Part shown: positions 15,059 to 23,844 of the stretch, piece after piece | Numbering within the stretch: position 1 is the first letter of the stretch | Layout: every line of letters starts with the position of its first letter | Source of the DNA: Methanoculleus sediminis | Lineage (GTDB): Archaea > Halobacteriota > Methanomicrobia > Methanomicrobiales > Methanoculleaceae | Reading direction: 5' to 3' | NCBI RefSeq assembly: GCF_001017125.1 | Contig: NZ_JXOJ01000002.1 | Span: forward strand, 285,033 to 349,032 | DNA: 64,000 nt | Position numbers and translations under genes: made by a program | The notes under the pieces: generated by a model | The model's database searches: none | What the model saw: the letters and a program-made list of their open reading frames with translations, nothing else | Told to the model about the DNA's origin: nothing

Positions 15059-16237
15059 CTACGACCCCTCGGTCCGGGTATCGAAATCCTCGTTCAGGAC
15101 ATGCTCTTTCACGACCGTCCCCTCCGGGATGATCACCTCCGGCCAGAGCCGGGTCCCGGAGTGGACGACCACGCCGCCTTTCAGCACCGCACGGGGCCCG
15201 ATGACCGTGTCGTGCTCGATGTTGCACCCGCTCCCGATGAGCGTATCGTTGTCGATGATGCTCCCGCTGACGGTGCTGTCTCTCCCGATCACCACCCGGT
15301 TGTAGATCGACGAGGAGAAGATCTTCGCGCTGTTCTTGATTATGCAACCCTCTCCGATGCTCGTATACGGCCCGATAATGACGTTCTCCTCGATGATCGT
15401 CCCGGCGCCGATCGAGACCGGCCCGATCACCCGGGAGTTCGCCGCAACCGAGACGCAGCTCCCTATCTGTGCCGGGCCGAGGATCCGGGCACCCTTGATG
15501 TAGAGGTCGCCGGAGATGTTCGTGAACCCGATATCCTGCAGTTTCCACCTCTCGGCTTCACGGAGCGACCTCGGGCTCCCCACATCCGACCAGTTGCCGC
15601 GGGCAAGCCAGGCTTTGAGGGGGTACCCCTGCTCCATCAGTTCGGGGAAGAGGTTGCGGGCGAAGTCGAACTTCTCGCCGGTCGGGATGTGGTCGAAGAT
15701 CTCCGGGTCGCAGACGTACATACCGGTGCTCGCGAGGTTCGAGAAGATCTCCCCCGGGCTCGGCTTCTCCTTGAACCGTTTGATCTGGTAATCCGCATCG
15801 ATCTCGGCGATCCCGTACTCGGTCGGGTCGTCGATGCTGATGAGCCCTATCGTGGTGATCGAGTCGTTTGCAAGGTGCTCGCGGTAGAACTCGAGCAGGT
15901 TCAGGCCCACCACGTGGTCGCCGCCCACGACCAGGAACGGCTGCTCTTCGAGGTATTTCTGGGCATTCTTGACGCTCCCCGCCGTCCCGAGCTTCGTCTT
16001 CTCGTGGACGTAGGTGACGTCGACCCCGAAGAGCGACCCGTCCCCGAGAGCCTCCTCGATGGACTCGCTCATGTAGCCGAGCGTGATCACCACGTCGGTG
16101 AACCCGAGGTTCGCGAGGTGTGAGACCAGGTGCTGGATCGAGGGTTTGTTGACGATTGGAATGCACGGTTTTGGACGCCCGAATGTGAGGGGGCGGAGCC
16201 GTGTGCCCTCCCCTCCGCACATTATGCACACCTTCAT
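15059..16237 (-). CDS. NDP-sugar pyrophosphorylase with left-handed beta-helix domain
   Basis: 392 residues. The N-terminal nucleotidyltransferase (about 1-240) shows MCGGEGTRLRPLTFGRPKPCIPI, PFLVVGGDHV and the sugar-binding FxEKPSPGE and NWSDVGSPRS segments. The C-terminal hexapeptide repeats (about 255-375; IGPYTSIGEGCIIKNS, TLIGSGCNIEHDTVIG) form a left-handed beta-helix. It activates a sugar 1-phosphate with NTP for glycan synthesis; mannose-1-phosphate guanylyltransferase or glucose-1-phosphate nucleotidyltransferase is likely, but the sugar is not determined. The start MKVCIMCGG is chosen because it opens the nucleotide-binding strand. Confidence 0.9.
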   Translation of the reverse strand: MKVCIMCGGEGTRLRPLTFGRPKPCIPIVNKPSIQHLVSHLANLGFTDVVITLGYMSESIEEALGDGSLFGVDVTYVHEKTKLGTAGSVKNAQKYLEEQPFLVVGGDHVVGLNLLEFYREHLANDSITTIGLISIDDPTEYGIAEIDADYQIKRFKEKPSPGEIFSNLASTGMYVCDPEIFDHIPTGEKFDFARNLFPELMEQGYPLKAWLARGNWSDVGSPRSLREAERWKLQDIGFTNISGDLYIKGARILGPAQIGSCVSVAANSRVIGPVSIGAGTIIEENVIIGPYTSIGEGCIIKNSAKIFSSSIYNRVVIGRDSTVSGSIIDNDTLIGSGCNIEHDTVIGPRAVLKGGVVVHSGTRLWPEVIIPEGTVVKEHVLNEDFDTRTEGS

Positions 16238-16332
16238 GTCACTCCATTGTATGCGTATCGATTTAACCCTTGGGGCAGCACGGGGCACCCGTTCCCAACC
16301 TTTATCCTCCGGTATGCAAAGAATCTACAGAA

Positions 16333-16830
16333 ATGACGGTGTTCGAATGTAAACTCTGCGGGAAGTGCTGCATGCACGCAGGAGACGCGCTCATCGAGGT
16401 CGAGAAGAGGCTCACAAGCCGCGACTTCCTCTGCCGGCAGAAGGTCGTCGGCGGCACGTTCCGCGCCCGGGTAGAGGAGCGGTTCCTCGACGCCTTCAGG
16501 GATACCGCCGAAAACGACAGGCACCCGTCCTGGTGCCCATTCCTCCGGGGCCTTCCCGGGGAGAAGGGGAAATACGTCTGCACCATCCATAACAGCCGTC
16601 CGCTGATCTGCCGCTCCTACGTCTGCTGCACCATGCGGATCTTTGATTCCGGCGGAGAGGAGGCCGGGAAGGTAAAGGGGAGGAGGAGCCTCGACACCAC
16701 CGATGCCGCTCTCGCCCGGTGCTGGGAGGAATCGATTGCACCGCTCGCGACCGACGACGACATCGCCTGGGAGAGCGAGGTTGCCGCGATCCTCGGGCGT
16801 TCCGGCTACCGGGTCGAGACCTATGAGTGA
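16333..16830 (+). CDS. YkgJ-family cysteine-cluster protein
   Basis: 165 residues. The N-terminal FECKLCGKCCMHAG and the later CTIHNSRPLICRSYVCC carry the CxxCxxCC and CxxH..RPxxCR signatures of the YkgJ (UPF0153) zinc/iron-sulfur-binding family. The biochemical role is unknown. Its stop codon overlaps the start of the next Cys-rich gene by 8 bp, so the two are translationally coupled. Confidence 0.9.
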   Translation: MTVFECKLCGKCCMHAGDALIEVEKRLTSRDFLCRQKVVGGTFRARVEERFLDAFRDTAENDRHPSWCPFLRGLPGEKGKYVCTIHNSRPLICRSYVCCTMRIFDSGGEEAGKVKGRRSLDTTDAALARCWEESIAPLATDDDIAWESEVAAILGRSGYRVETYE

Positions 16831-17083
16831 ACCGCGGCGGCTTCCCGTCGTCCGGGGCCGGGTGCAGTGCACGGAAAAAGAGAGCGTTCCCGTCGCCCAA
16901 TGCAGACTCTGTGTCCATTCCGCCCGTGTCGTAGTCAAAGGGATAGAACTGCCGTCGCCGGCACGGGCCTACTGCAGCCGGTGCCGCGACGCACCCGATA
17001 TCGATATGGCGAAGGTCGAGACGGTTCTCTGCGACGATCTCTCCGGCGAGGGATTTCGGAGCATCGCAAACATCATCAGTTAG
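16823..17083 (+). CDS. Small cysteine-rich protein, probable partner of the YkgJ-family gene
   Basis: 86 residues starting at an ATG inside the end of the upstream frame. Five cysteines are arranged as one single Cys (VQCTEKES), CRLCVHS and CSRCRDAPDID, suggesting one four-Cys metal site. The tail ETVLCDDLSGEGFRSIANIIS is not recognised. The tight coupling with a cysteine-cluster protein suggests they act together, but no function can be named. Confidence 0.7.
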   Translation: MSEPRRLPVVRGRVQCTEKESVPVAQCRLCVHSARVVVKGIELPSPARAYCSRCRDAPDIDMAKVETVLCDDLSGEGFRSIANIIS

Positions 17084-17089
17084 CCGGGC

Positions 17090-17425
17090 TTACTTCCGCC
17101 AGAATTCCCACGGGTGTTTCGTCTGGAACGGAACGCCCTTCGCCTCGTTGTTCCAGTCGGTCTCGATCGTGTGGTGAACCAGCCGGACCTCGTTGCGAAG
17201 CTCGGTAAGGACTTCTTTGACGCCCTCAAGTTCCTGCTGAAGCCGGTTCAACTCCTCAAACGAACGCGGCTGCCGGACCGTCGGCGTCCCCGCCTCTCTA
17301 CAGGCAAGGCCGGCCTCGATCAACTCGAGAATCGCCTCGTTCCTGTCGAACGCGTGATCCCTGGCAAACTGATCGATCTGCTCCATCAGGTCGGGATCGA
17401 GCGCAAACGAACATCTCATCACCAT
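17090..17425 (-). CDS. Ribbon-helix-helix-like protein with a coiled coil
   Basis: 111 residues. The N-terminus (MRCSFALDPDLMEQIDQFARDH, quoted in part, then FDRNEAILELIEAGL) fits a CopG/Arc-type ribbon-helix-helix fold that dimerises and binds DNA. Residues about 55-90 (FEELNRLQQELEGVKEVLTEL) are a coiled coil. The end, GVPFQTKHPWEFWRK, is Trp-rich. It could be a transcriptional regulator or antitoxin-like protein; no toxin is adjacent. It is convergent to the Cys-rich gene with 6 bp between ends. Confidence 0.75.
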   Translation of the reverse strand: MVMRCSFALDPDLMEQIDQFARDHAFDRNEAILELIEAGLACREAGTPTVRQPRSFEELNRLQQELEGVKEVLTELRNEVRLVHHTIETDWNNEAKGVPFQTKHPWEFWRK

Positions 17426-17554
17426 AAGTCGTCCATTCCCACTATTGCACCTCTCTGCTGATTATAGTGTCTGCCGTCCCGTGGAGGGGCAACCTATCAG
17501 GTGCAGCGTCTTTGCAAAAAAAGTGTCACGGGTCCTCTATGGAGGACAACCCGG

Positions 17555-17860
17555 TCAACTGATATTTTCCATGTTGTATCCTTTCTGGGCGAGCAGATCC
17601 TTCACCCGCTCGCGATGGTTGCCCTGCAGCTCGATCGAGGAGTCCTTGACCGTGCCGCCACAGGCCAGTTTCGCTTTCAGGAACTTGGAGAGGTCTTCGA
17701 GATCGATGTCGTAGGGGTCGAGGCCCTCGATGACCGTGACTTCCTTTCCGTACCGACGTCTGTTTATCTTTACGCTGATTCTCTGCTGTTCCTTGGCTAC
17801 TTCTTCACAGATACACAGTTCTTTTGGCAGTCCGCAGGTCGGACATATCCCACCGTTCAT
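17555..17860 (-). CDS. Translation initiation factor eIF1/SUI1 family protein
   Basis: 101 residues. A Cys-rich N-terminus (C6, C9, C16, C18) precedes the SUI1 domain: [33 protein letters not shown]-type segment ([19 protein letters not shown] in part) and [11 protein letters not shown]. Archaeal SUI1 proteins bind the small ribosomal subunit and monitor start-codon selection. It lies 42 bp downstream of the ribonucleotide reductase gene on the same strand but has its own strong TATA box in that gap. Confidence 0.95.
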   Translation of the reverse strand: MNGGICPTCGLPKELCICEEVAKEQQRISVKINRRRYGKEVTVIEGLDPYDIDLEDLSKFLKAKLACGGTVKDSSIELQGNHRERVKDLLAQKGYNMENIS

Positions 17861-17882
17861 TGCATGTACCTTTCAGCTCTCG

Positions 17883-17896
17883 TTATATATTATTTG
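17883..17896 (-). promoter_or_regulatory. TATA-box promoter for the SUI1 gene
   Basis: Minus strand reads AATAATATATAACG, about 23-36 nt upstream of the ATG, with a GAAAGGT ribosome-binding-like segment between them. Confidence 0.65.
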
Positions 17897-17902
17897 GCAT
17901 GG

Positions 17903-19549
17903 TCATCCGTCAATCAGGCAGACATCGCACCCTAGCGAGAATATCTGGTCGGGTCTGCTCCGGTAGCGGTAGACGGTCGTGCCCTTGCATCCGAGATCGT
18001 GGGCAAGGGAGAAGACACGGCCGATCTCGTCGACGGTTGCGCTCTCCGGCAGGTTCACGGTCTTCGAGACGGCGTTGTCCACGTGCTTCTGGAACGCCGC
18101 CTGCATCCGGACGTGGTGCTCCGGTGCGATCTCGGTTGCCGTCCTGAAGAGGTCGCGGGCATGGTCGTCGAGGGGGAGGCCGGCGACCGTGCCGTGGCGG
18201 CGGACATGCCCGGCCACATCCTTCCCGCCGGCGGTCCGGGGCAGGAATTCGGCGACGAGGCCGCTCGTGATGCTGACCGGCCGGCCGTCGATCGTCCGGT
18301 CGTAAGCGAGCGAGAAGAGCGGCTCGATCCCGCTCGTCGTCCCGGCGACGAGGTGGATCGAGCCCGTGGGGGCGATGGTGGTGACGGTGGCGTTCCGCAT
18401 CTCTCCCGAAAAGATCGAGCCCTCGATCGCCGGAAACGACCCGAGCTCCCTCCCGAGTTCCTCCGAACGCTCCCGGGCCGTCTCCTCTATACGCTCCATC
18501 AGGCTCCCGGCAAACCGGAGCGCCTCCTCCGATTCGTAAGGAATCCCCATGCGTATGAGCGCCTCGGCGAACCCCATGACGCCGAGGCCGATCTTTCGGG
18601 TCGACAGGGTCCTCTCCCGGATCAGGGGCAGGGGGAAGCGGTTCACGTCGATGACCGCATCGAGGAATTCGACGCCGCACCGGACGATTTTTGCCAGCAG
18701 GTCTTCGTCGAGGTCGTTCTTTCCAATGCACCGGGCGAGGTTGACGCTTCCGAGGTTGCAGCTCTCGTAGGGGTAGAGCGGCTGCTCGCCGCAGGGGTTG
18801 GTCGCCTCGATGGGGCCGAGGTGCGGGGTGGTGCTCCGGCGGTTGATCTCGTCGAGGAAGAGCACTCCCGGCTCGCCGGAGATACGGGCGGACGCGGCAA
18901 TGAGACGCCAGAGCGATCGGGCGTCGATGCTCTTCCACACCGTACCATCGCGGGGGTTCGTGAGGTCATACTCCTTCCCCGTCGCGAGGCACGAGAAGAA
19001 CTTCTCGTCGACGCCGACCGAGATGTTGAAGTTCGAGAGCCCTCCTTCCTGCTTCGCGGTGACGAACTCCTCGATGTCAGGGTGGGAGGCCGCGAGCACC
19101 CCCATGTTCGCTCCCCGCCGCCGGCCGCCCTGCCTGACCGCCCCGGTCGCCGCATCGAAGACCCGCATGAACGAGACCGGCCCGGTCGCGGCGCCCATGA
19201 CCCCATTGACGGCGTCGCCGCGAGGCCGGAGGCGCGAGAACGAGAACCCGGTTCCTCCCCCGGACTGGTGGATGAGCGCCATGTGGCCGAGGGTCCCGAA
19301 GATCCCCTCGAGCGTGTCCTCCACGGGAAGGACGAAGCAGGCCGAGAGCTGCCCGGCGGCAGTTCCCGCGTTCATCAGGGTCGGGGAGTTCGGGAGGAAG
19401 AGGAGGCCTGAAAGGAGCGAGAAAAACTCGCGTGACCGCGCCGTCCCGCCCACGGCGTCCGCGACCCGGGAGAAGAGGCCGTCCGGCGTCTCGCCCGGGA
19501 GGAGGTAGCGGCTCTCCAGGAGGAGGCGGCCTTGCGGGGAGATCTCCAT
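17903..19549 (-). CDS. nrdJ: Adenosylcobalamin-dependent (class II) ribonucleotide reductase
   Basis: 548 residues, compact because it lacks an N-terminal ATP-cone. It reduces ribonucleotides to deoxyribonucleotides using a cobalamin-generated thiyl radical. Visible active-site elements are the first redox Cys in QLSACFVLP, the NxCxE motif in EATNPCGEQPLYPYESCNLGS with the second redox Cys, the phosphate-binding TIAPTGSIHLVAGTTSGIEP in part, and a C-terminal CDVC pair that would re-reduce the site. It is divergent from cobyric acid synthase, which makes a precursor of its cofactor. Confidence 0.95.
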   Translation of the reverse strand: MEISPQGRLLLESRYLLPGETPDGLFSRVADAVGGTARSREFFSLLSGLLFLPNSPTLMNAGTAAGQLSACFVLPVEDTLEGIFGTLGHMALIHQSGGGTGFSFSRLRPRGDAVNGVMGAATGPVSFMRVFDAATGAVRQGGRRRGANMGVLAASHPDIEEFVTAKQEGGLSNFNISVGVDEKFFSCLATGKEYDLTNPRDGTVWKSIDARSLWRLIAASARISGEPGVLFLDEINRRSTTPHLGPIEATNPCGEQPLYPYESCNLGSVNLARCIGKNDLDEDLLAKIVRCGVEFLDAVIDVNRFPLPLIRERTLSTRKIGLGVMGFAEALIRMGIPYESEEALRFAGSLMERIEETARERSEELGRELGSFPAIEGSIFSGEMRNATVTTIAPTGSIHLVAGTTSGIEPLFSLAYDRTIDGRPVSITSGLVAEFLPRTAGGKDVAGHVRRHGTVAGLPLDDHARDLFRTATEIAPEHHVRMQAAFQKHVDNAVSKTVNLPESATVDEIGRVFSLAHDLGCKGTTVYRYRSRPDQIFSLGCDVCLIDG

Positions 19550-19566
19550 ATGATCCCTGATGGAAC

Positions 19567-19584
19567 CCCGCCCTTAATAACCCG
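19567..19584. promoter_or_regulatory. Shared divergent promoter of nrdJ and cbiP
   Basis: CCTTAATAACC sits in the middle of the 59-bp gap between the two start codons. It is near-palindromic and reads as GGTTATTAAGG on the other strand, placing a TATA-like core about 25-35 nt from each ATG. Confidence 0.45.
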
Positions 19585-19608
19585 TCGTGCCAAACTCTTC
19601 TGCCGGCA

Positions 19609-21096
19609 ATGTCTCTCATCGTGCTCGGAACTGCATCCCATGTCGGGAAGAGCCTGACCGTTGCGGCGCTCTGCCGTGCGCTCTACCGCCGCGGAATCCC
19701 GGTTGCGCCGTTCAAATCCCAGAACATGAGCCTCAACTCCTACGTCACGGCCGACGGGAGCGAGATCGGGATCGCCCAGGCCGTCCAGGCCTTCGCGGCC
19801 GGGATCGAACCGGAGGCCGACATGAACCCGATCCTCCTCAAGCCCAAGGGGGATTCGGTCTCGCAGGTGGTGCTGCTCGGCCGCCCATATAAGGATGTGC
19901 AGATCCGCGATTACTACAGAGAGACCGATACGCTTCTTGCCGAGGCCGTCACTGCATTCGAGCGGCTGAAAAGGCGCTTCGGGAACGTGGTGGTCGAAGG
20001 TGCCGGGGGAGCGGCGGAGGTGAACCTCTACGACCGCGATATCGCGAATATACGGCTCGCCCGCTCGCTCCGTCTCCCCATCGTCCTGGTCGCCGACATC
20101 GAGCGGGGCGGGGTCTTCGCCCAGGTCTACGGGACGCTCGCCCTCCTGCCGGAGGACATCCGCCCCCTCGTCGCCGGCGTCATCGTCAACAAGTTCCGGG
20201 GAGACCCGGGGCTCTTTGCGTCGGGCGTTACGAAACTCGAGGAACTCACGGGCGTCCCGGTGCTCGGGGTGGTGCCCTACGCGGAGATCCCCCTCCCGAG
20301 CGAGGACTCGCTCTCGATCGGTGATAAAGGAGAGCGATCGACCGCACGCCAGGTCAGGATAGCCGTCCTCCGCCTCCCCCGGATCTCGAACTTCACCGAC
20401 TTCGAACTCCTCGAGCAGTACGCCGCGGTGGACTACGTCCCGCCCGGCGGAACGCTTTCCGGCTACGACTGCATCATCCTCCCCGGAACGAAGAACACCG
20501 TCGAGGATCTCGCCGTGCTGAACCGCCACGGCGTGGGGGAGGAACTCCGGCTCGCCCGGGAGCGGGGAGTCCCGATCATCGGGATCTGCGGCGGTTACCA
20601 GATGCTCGGGAGCCTGATCGTTGATTCCGGCATCGAGTCGGAGACCCCGGCAGAGCACCCGGGCTTCGGGCTTCTCGACGTCGTGACGGCCTTTACCGGC
20701 TATCGCAAGACGACGGTGCAGGTCCGGCGCCGGGCGACCGGCCCCGGCCCCATTCTCCCGGCGATGGGGGAGGTGGAAGGCTACGAGATCCACATGGGCG
20801 AGACGGAGCGGGGCGACCTCTCCGAAGCGTTCGCCGGCGAAGGGGCCGCAACCTCCGACGGCCTGGTCTTCGGGACCTACATGCACGGCCTCTTCCAGAA
20901 CCCCGGTGCGGCAAACGCCCTCCTCGCCTACCTCGCAGGGCGGCGGGGCGTAGCCTTCGAGCCGGTGACGGCGGAGAGCACCGCCCTCGGGGCCGCGGCA
21001 TCCTACGACGACCTGGCACGGCACTTCGAGGAACACGTGGATATGGGGGCGATCCTGGAATTCTTTATTGTTCCCGACTCACGTGAGAGAGGATGA
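19609..21096 (+). CDS. cbiP: Cobyric acid synthase
   Basis: 495 residues. ATP- and glutamine-dependent amidation of cobyrinic acid a,c-diamide (or its adenosyl form) at four carboxyls in cobamide synthesis. The N-terminal domain has the P-loop-like [19 protein letters not shown] and [13 protein letters not shown]; the C-terminal glutamine amidotransferase domain has [10 protein letters not shown] with the nucleophilic Cys and YMHGLFQN with the catalytic His. Length is normal. It overlaps the downstream GrpB-family gene by 4 bp. Confidence 0.97.
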   Translation: MSLIVLGTASHVGKSLTVAALCRALYRRGIPVAPFKSQNMSLNSYVTADGSEIGIAQAVQAFAAGIEPEADMNPILLKPKGDSVSQVVLLGRPYKDVQIRDYYRETDTLLAEAVTAFERLKRRFGNVVVEGAGGAAEVNLYDRDIANIRLARSLRLPIVLVADIERGGVFAQVYGTLALLPEDIRPLVAGVIVNKFRGDPGLFASGVTKLEELTGVPVLGVVPYAEIPLPSEDSLSIGDKGERSTARQVRIAVLRLPRISNFTDFELLEQYAAVDYVPPGGTLSGYDCIILPGTKNTVEDLAVLNRHGVGEELRLARERGVPIIGICGGYQMLGSLIVDSGIESETPAEHPGFGLLDVVTAFTGYRKTTVQVRRRATGPGPILPAMGEVEGYEIHMGETERGDLSEAFAGEGAATSDGLVFGTYMHGLFQNPGAANALLAYLAGRRGVAFEPVTAESTALGAAASYDDLARHFEEHVDMGAILEFFIVPDSRERG

Positions 21097-21677
21097 ATGA
21101 AAGAGAGATCTCTCCATCGGACGCAACCGTTCTCGATTACATACACGTCCGCGTCGTCGATTACGATCCCGCCTGGCCGGACCTCTTTCGCACGGAAGCC
21201 CGTCTGCTGGAAGATATCCTGAAAGACAACCTGGTGGCTATCTTTCACATCGGCAGCACGTCCGTACCGGGTCTCCGGGCAAAACCCATCATCGATATCA
21301 TGCCGGTCGTCCATGACATCAAGCAGGTTGATGAGTGTTCCCGGCAGTTCAGGGCTCTCGGCTACGAGGCCATGGGCGAACTCGGCATACCCGGCAGAAG
21401 ATACCTTCGCAAAGGCGGGGAGAACCGCACCCACCAGATACATGCCTTCCAGTACGATAACGTGCAGAATATATTGAGGCATTTAGCCTTTCGGGATTAC
21501 CTGAGGTGCCATCCCGAGATCAGTCACGCATATGCCGCTCTCAAGTCGGAACTTGCCGCCCGGTATCCCGGGGATATAGGGGGATACTGCAACGGCAAAG
21601 ACGGTTTTGTGAAACACGTGGAACGTGACGCGTTGCAATGGTACTGGAAAAGATACGGGGCAACCAGCCGGTGTTAG
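21093..21677 (+). CDS. GrpB (UPF0157)-family nucleotidyltransferase-fold protein
   Basis: 194 residues with the diagnostic [39 protein letters not shown] (in part), RRYLRKGG and [12 protein letters not shown] segments. The GS...D-I-M arrangement is that of a minimal nucleotidyltransferase fold; the reaction is unknown. The start overlaps the cbiP stop (ATGA), but the gene is functionally unrelated and appears less GC-rich than its neighbours by eye, so it may be acquired and simply co-transcribed. Confidence 0.92.
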   Translation: MNEREISPSDATVLDYIHVRVVDYDPAWPDLFRTEARLLEDILKDNLVAIFHIGSTSVPGLRAKPIIDIMPVVHDIKQVDECSRQFRALGYEAMGELGIPGRRYLRKGGENRTHQIHAFQYDNVQNILRHLAFRDYLRCHPEISHAYAALKSELAARYPGDIGGYCNGKDGFVKHVERDALQWYWKRYGATSRC

Positions 21678-21709
21678 GCACCCGGACCCGGGCACCGGGG
21701 AAACCGCTC

Positions 21710-21845
21710 TTCGCAGCTTCACGTTCTTTGCACCTCGCACCTTTGGTGCTCAAACTCCGGATGTCCCATCCGTCGTTCTTGCGTGCGGCCCTCTCAACTC
21801 GAAGGCCTTTGATGCTCGAATACCGGCTATTCGGCTTTCACAAAA
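21710..21845. repeat. Palindrome-rich intergenic stretch (repeat family A, second copy)
   Basis: GCACC-TTT-GGTGC at 21737-21749 is followed by CTCAAACTCCGG, the same unit seen at 7972-7993. Further downstream are GGCC..GGCC-like and CGAATACCGGCTATTCGG hairpins. It separates the GrpB-family gene from the convergent pilus operon, so transcription termination or decayed mobile repeats are both possible. Confidence 0.5.
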
Positions 21846-21869
21846 AAAAGAAACCCTGTCCCGGCTCTT

Positions 21870-22919
21870 TCAGATGATGAACCGGAACGCCATCCAGGCG
21901 ACGAACACCATCAGCGCCGAGTACTTCAGCCCCGCGACTACCCGGCCTTCGCCCATGATGCCCGCCGCCAGCCCCGAGAAGAATCCCTGGATCAGCGCTG
22001 CGTGGCAGAAGAGCCGGTTGTAGAGGAAGAGGTCCACATTGCCCATGAACGACTGGGCCGAACTCGAGCCCGACGCGGCGACCGCCTCGCCCGCCTCCGC
22101 CATCGTGGTGAGGAAGGTGCCCGAAAGCACCCCGATGACGAAGAGGAAGACGAAGAACGACATCAAAACGATGATCATGTAGATCATCATGCCGTTTTTG
22201 CGCTCCGACTGCAGGTTGAAGAACTCATATGCGTCGTGCGCCGCCGCCCGCAACACCTCGCTCACGTCACCCCCAGCGGAGCTCGCGTGGGCGATCAGGT
22301 CGACACTCCGCTCCGCGAGCGGAGTATTCACGGCCTTTCCGAACCGGCGGATGGCCTCCACGAACGGAACGCCCCAGGACATCTCGGTATCGAGTTTGCG
22401 GATGTGCGGCGTGAGGGCCCCGTATTCGCCCTCCGAGACGATATGAATGGCGTGCGGGAGCGTCATACCCGAATCGTTCATTCCGGCCACGTCGCGGAAG
22501 AAGTTCGGAAGCGATGCCTCGACGCTCGATATGCGCCACGCCTCCTTGAAATCGAGGAGAGCAAGCGGCACGATGGCGAGGAGGAGGGCAAAGACGAAGA
22601 CGTCGTCGAGCATCGTCGTCGTGAAGAGGGCCCCGATCCCGTAGGACGTCACCATGCTCACGAACCCGCCGATAAGGAGGAGGAGGGCGACCGGAACGGA
22701 TACGAAGAGGACGGTGTAGGGCTCCTCCATCATCACCCTGACCGGGTGTTTGAGGAAGCGGTAAAATCCTTCCTGATACTTCCGCCAGTTCTCAATCCTG
22801 CCGAAGATCTCCTGGTCCTGCTCCACGAACCGTTCGGGCTCCAGGGCGTCATCCGGAACAATCTCCTGTTCCACAGGCCGCCTGTTCAGGAAATCGTTGA
22901 AAATATCTTTGAATCCCAT
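21870..22919 (-). CDS. Archaeal type IV pilus/secretion membrane protein, TadC/GspF type (second copy)
   Basis: 349 residues. A cytosolic N-terminus of about 70 residues is followed by helices at about 72-92 and 105-125, a T2SSF domain (about 140-290; RISSVEASLPNFFRDVAGM, GMTLPHAIHIVSEGEYG, VDLIAHASSAGGDVSEVL), then further helices including IYMIIVLMSFFVFLFVIGVL. Such proteins form the inner-membrane platform with the ATPase. It lies 1 bp downstream of a second platform gene; archaeal systems often carry a related pair. Confidence 0.88.
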   Translation of the reverse strand: MGFKDIFNDFLNRRPVEQEIVPDDALEPERFVEQDQEIFGRIENWRKYQEGFYRFLKHPVRVMMEEPYTVLFVSVPVALLLLIGGFVSMVTSYGIGALFTTTMLDDVFVFALLLAIVPLALLDFKEAWRISSVEASLPNFFRDVAGMNDSGMTLPHAIHIVSEGEYGALTPHIRKLDTEMSWGVPFVEAIRRFGKAVNTPLAERSVDLIAHASSAGGDVSEVLRAAAHDAYEFFNLQSERKNGMMIYMIIVLMSFFVFLFVIGVLSGTFLTTMAEAGEAVAASGSSSAQSFMGNVDLFLYNRLFCHAALIQGFFSGLAAGIMGEGRVVAGLKYSALMVFVAWMAFRFII

Positions 22920-22920
22920 A

Positions 22921-23844
22921 TCACACCTCCGGAGTCATGGAACTGATCAGGACGACGAACATCATGCTCCCGAACGGCACAATCATGTAGATGATGATGC
23001 AGAGGAAGAACGGGTCCGAGTCGCCCGAGAGGATCGTCATCACCGACTGCAGGATGATCAGAAAGAGCATGCCGGCGACCATCGCGGTGACGTAGGACTC
23101 CGCGATCAGCCCGAGCGTCTCTAAAAACGACTTCTGCTGCTGGTTGTTCTCGAGCGTGTACTGGTGAGCCTTGTTGCGGAAGTATTCCGTGAGGTTGCTC
23201 CCGCTGGAGATGCTCGCAACGGCTCCCTGCAGGAACTCCCGCATCCGTTCGCTCGGCGTCGCCTGCGAGACCGTCCGCAGGGCATCGAGAAGATCCTTCC
23301 CGAAGAAATCGGTCTCCCGGGAGATGTAGCGCGCTTCGACGGCGCTTTCGCCGTATATCGTGCTCTGGCCGAGCAGCCGGAAGACTTCGTCGGGGGTGAT
23401 CCCGGCCGAAGACATGGCGGTGACGTAGTTGATGGCGTACGGGAGGGTGGCATCGATATTCCGGCGACGTTCTCCCGCCTTTATACCGGGATAGAGGAGG
23501 TAGATCAGGTAGGTTATCCCCCCGAAGACCAGAAGAGAGATGACCGTGATGGCGATGGTTCCGAGCAGCATCTTGTGGTCGTTCAACGCGTACAGGACTT
23601 CCGGAACCGCCCCGCGGTAGACGATCATATCGGGAATCCGCAGGAGGTAGACCAGGAGCCCGATGAGCGCGGCGGCGGCCAGCCCCACGGCGACCGAGGA
23701 TACGTAAGCGGTCGCAAGATATGCCTCGAACGGCGTATTCATCCGGGCTCCCATCAGGTCGTTTCGGAGGCTGATGTAGTCTCCCCGCTTCTTCTTCAGG
23801 CCGTGCCCGATCAGGTTGAAGCAGAACCGTTCGTAACTGTTCAT
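22921..23844 (-). CDS. Archaeal type IV pilus/secretion membrane protein, TadC/GspF type (first copy)
   Basis: About 307 residues: helices at about 45-70 and 95-118, a T2SSF domain (about 130-240; NIDATLPYAINYVTAMSSAG, TPDEVFRLLGQSTIYG, SGSNLTEYFRNKAHQY) and C-terminal helices ending FGSMMFVVLISSMTPEV. The start MNSYERF overlaps the ATPase stop in ATGA, showing coupling. With the following gene and the ATPase it forms the core of a pilus or secretion machine. Confidence 0.9.
   Translation of the reverse strand: MNSYERFCFNLIGHGLKKKRGDYISLRNDLMGARMNTPFEAYLATAYVSSVAVGLAAAALIGLLVYLLRIPDMIVYRGAVPEVLYALNDHKMLLGTIAITVISLLVFGGITYLIYLLYPGIKAGERRRNIDATLPYAINYVTAMSSAGITPDEVFRLLGQSTIYGESAVEARYISRETDFFGKDLLDALRTVSQATPSERMREFLQGAVASISSGSNLTEYFRNKAHQYTLENNQQQKSFLETLGLIAESYVTAMVAGMLFLIILQSVMTILSGDSDPFFLCIIIYMIVPFGSMMFVVLISSMTPEV

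Noticed and set aside
17090-17425. Toxin-antitoxin pair with the adjacent Cys-rich gene
   Set aside because: The neighbouring gene is convergent and shows metal-site cysteines instead of a toxin fold, so there is no support for a pair.
19375-21036. 553-codon open frame on the minus strand
   Set aside because: Antisense to cbiP, whose amidotransferase and P-loop motifs are unambiguous.
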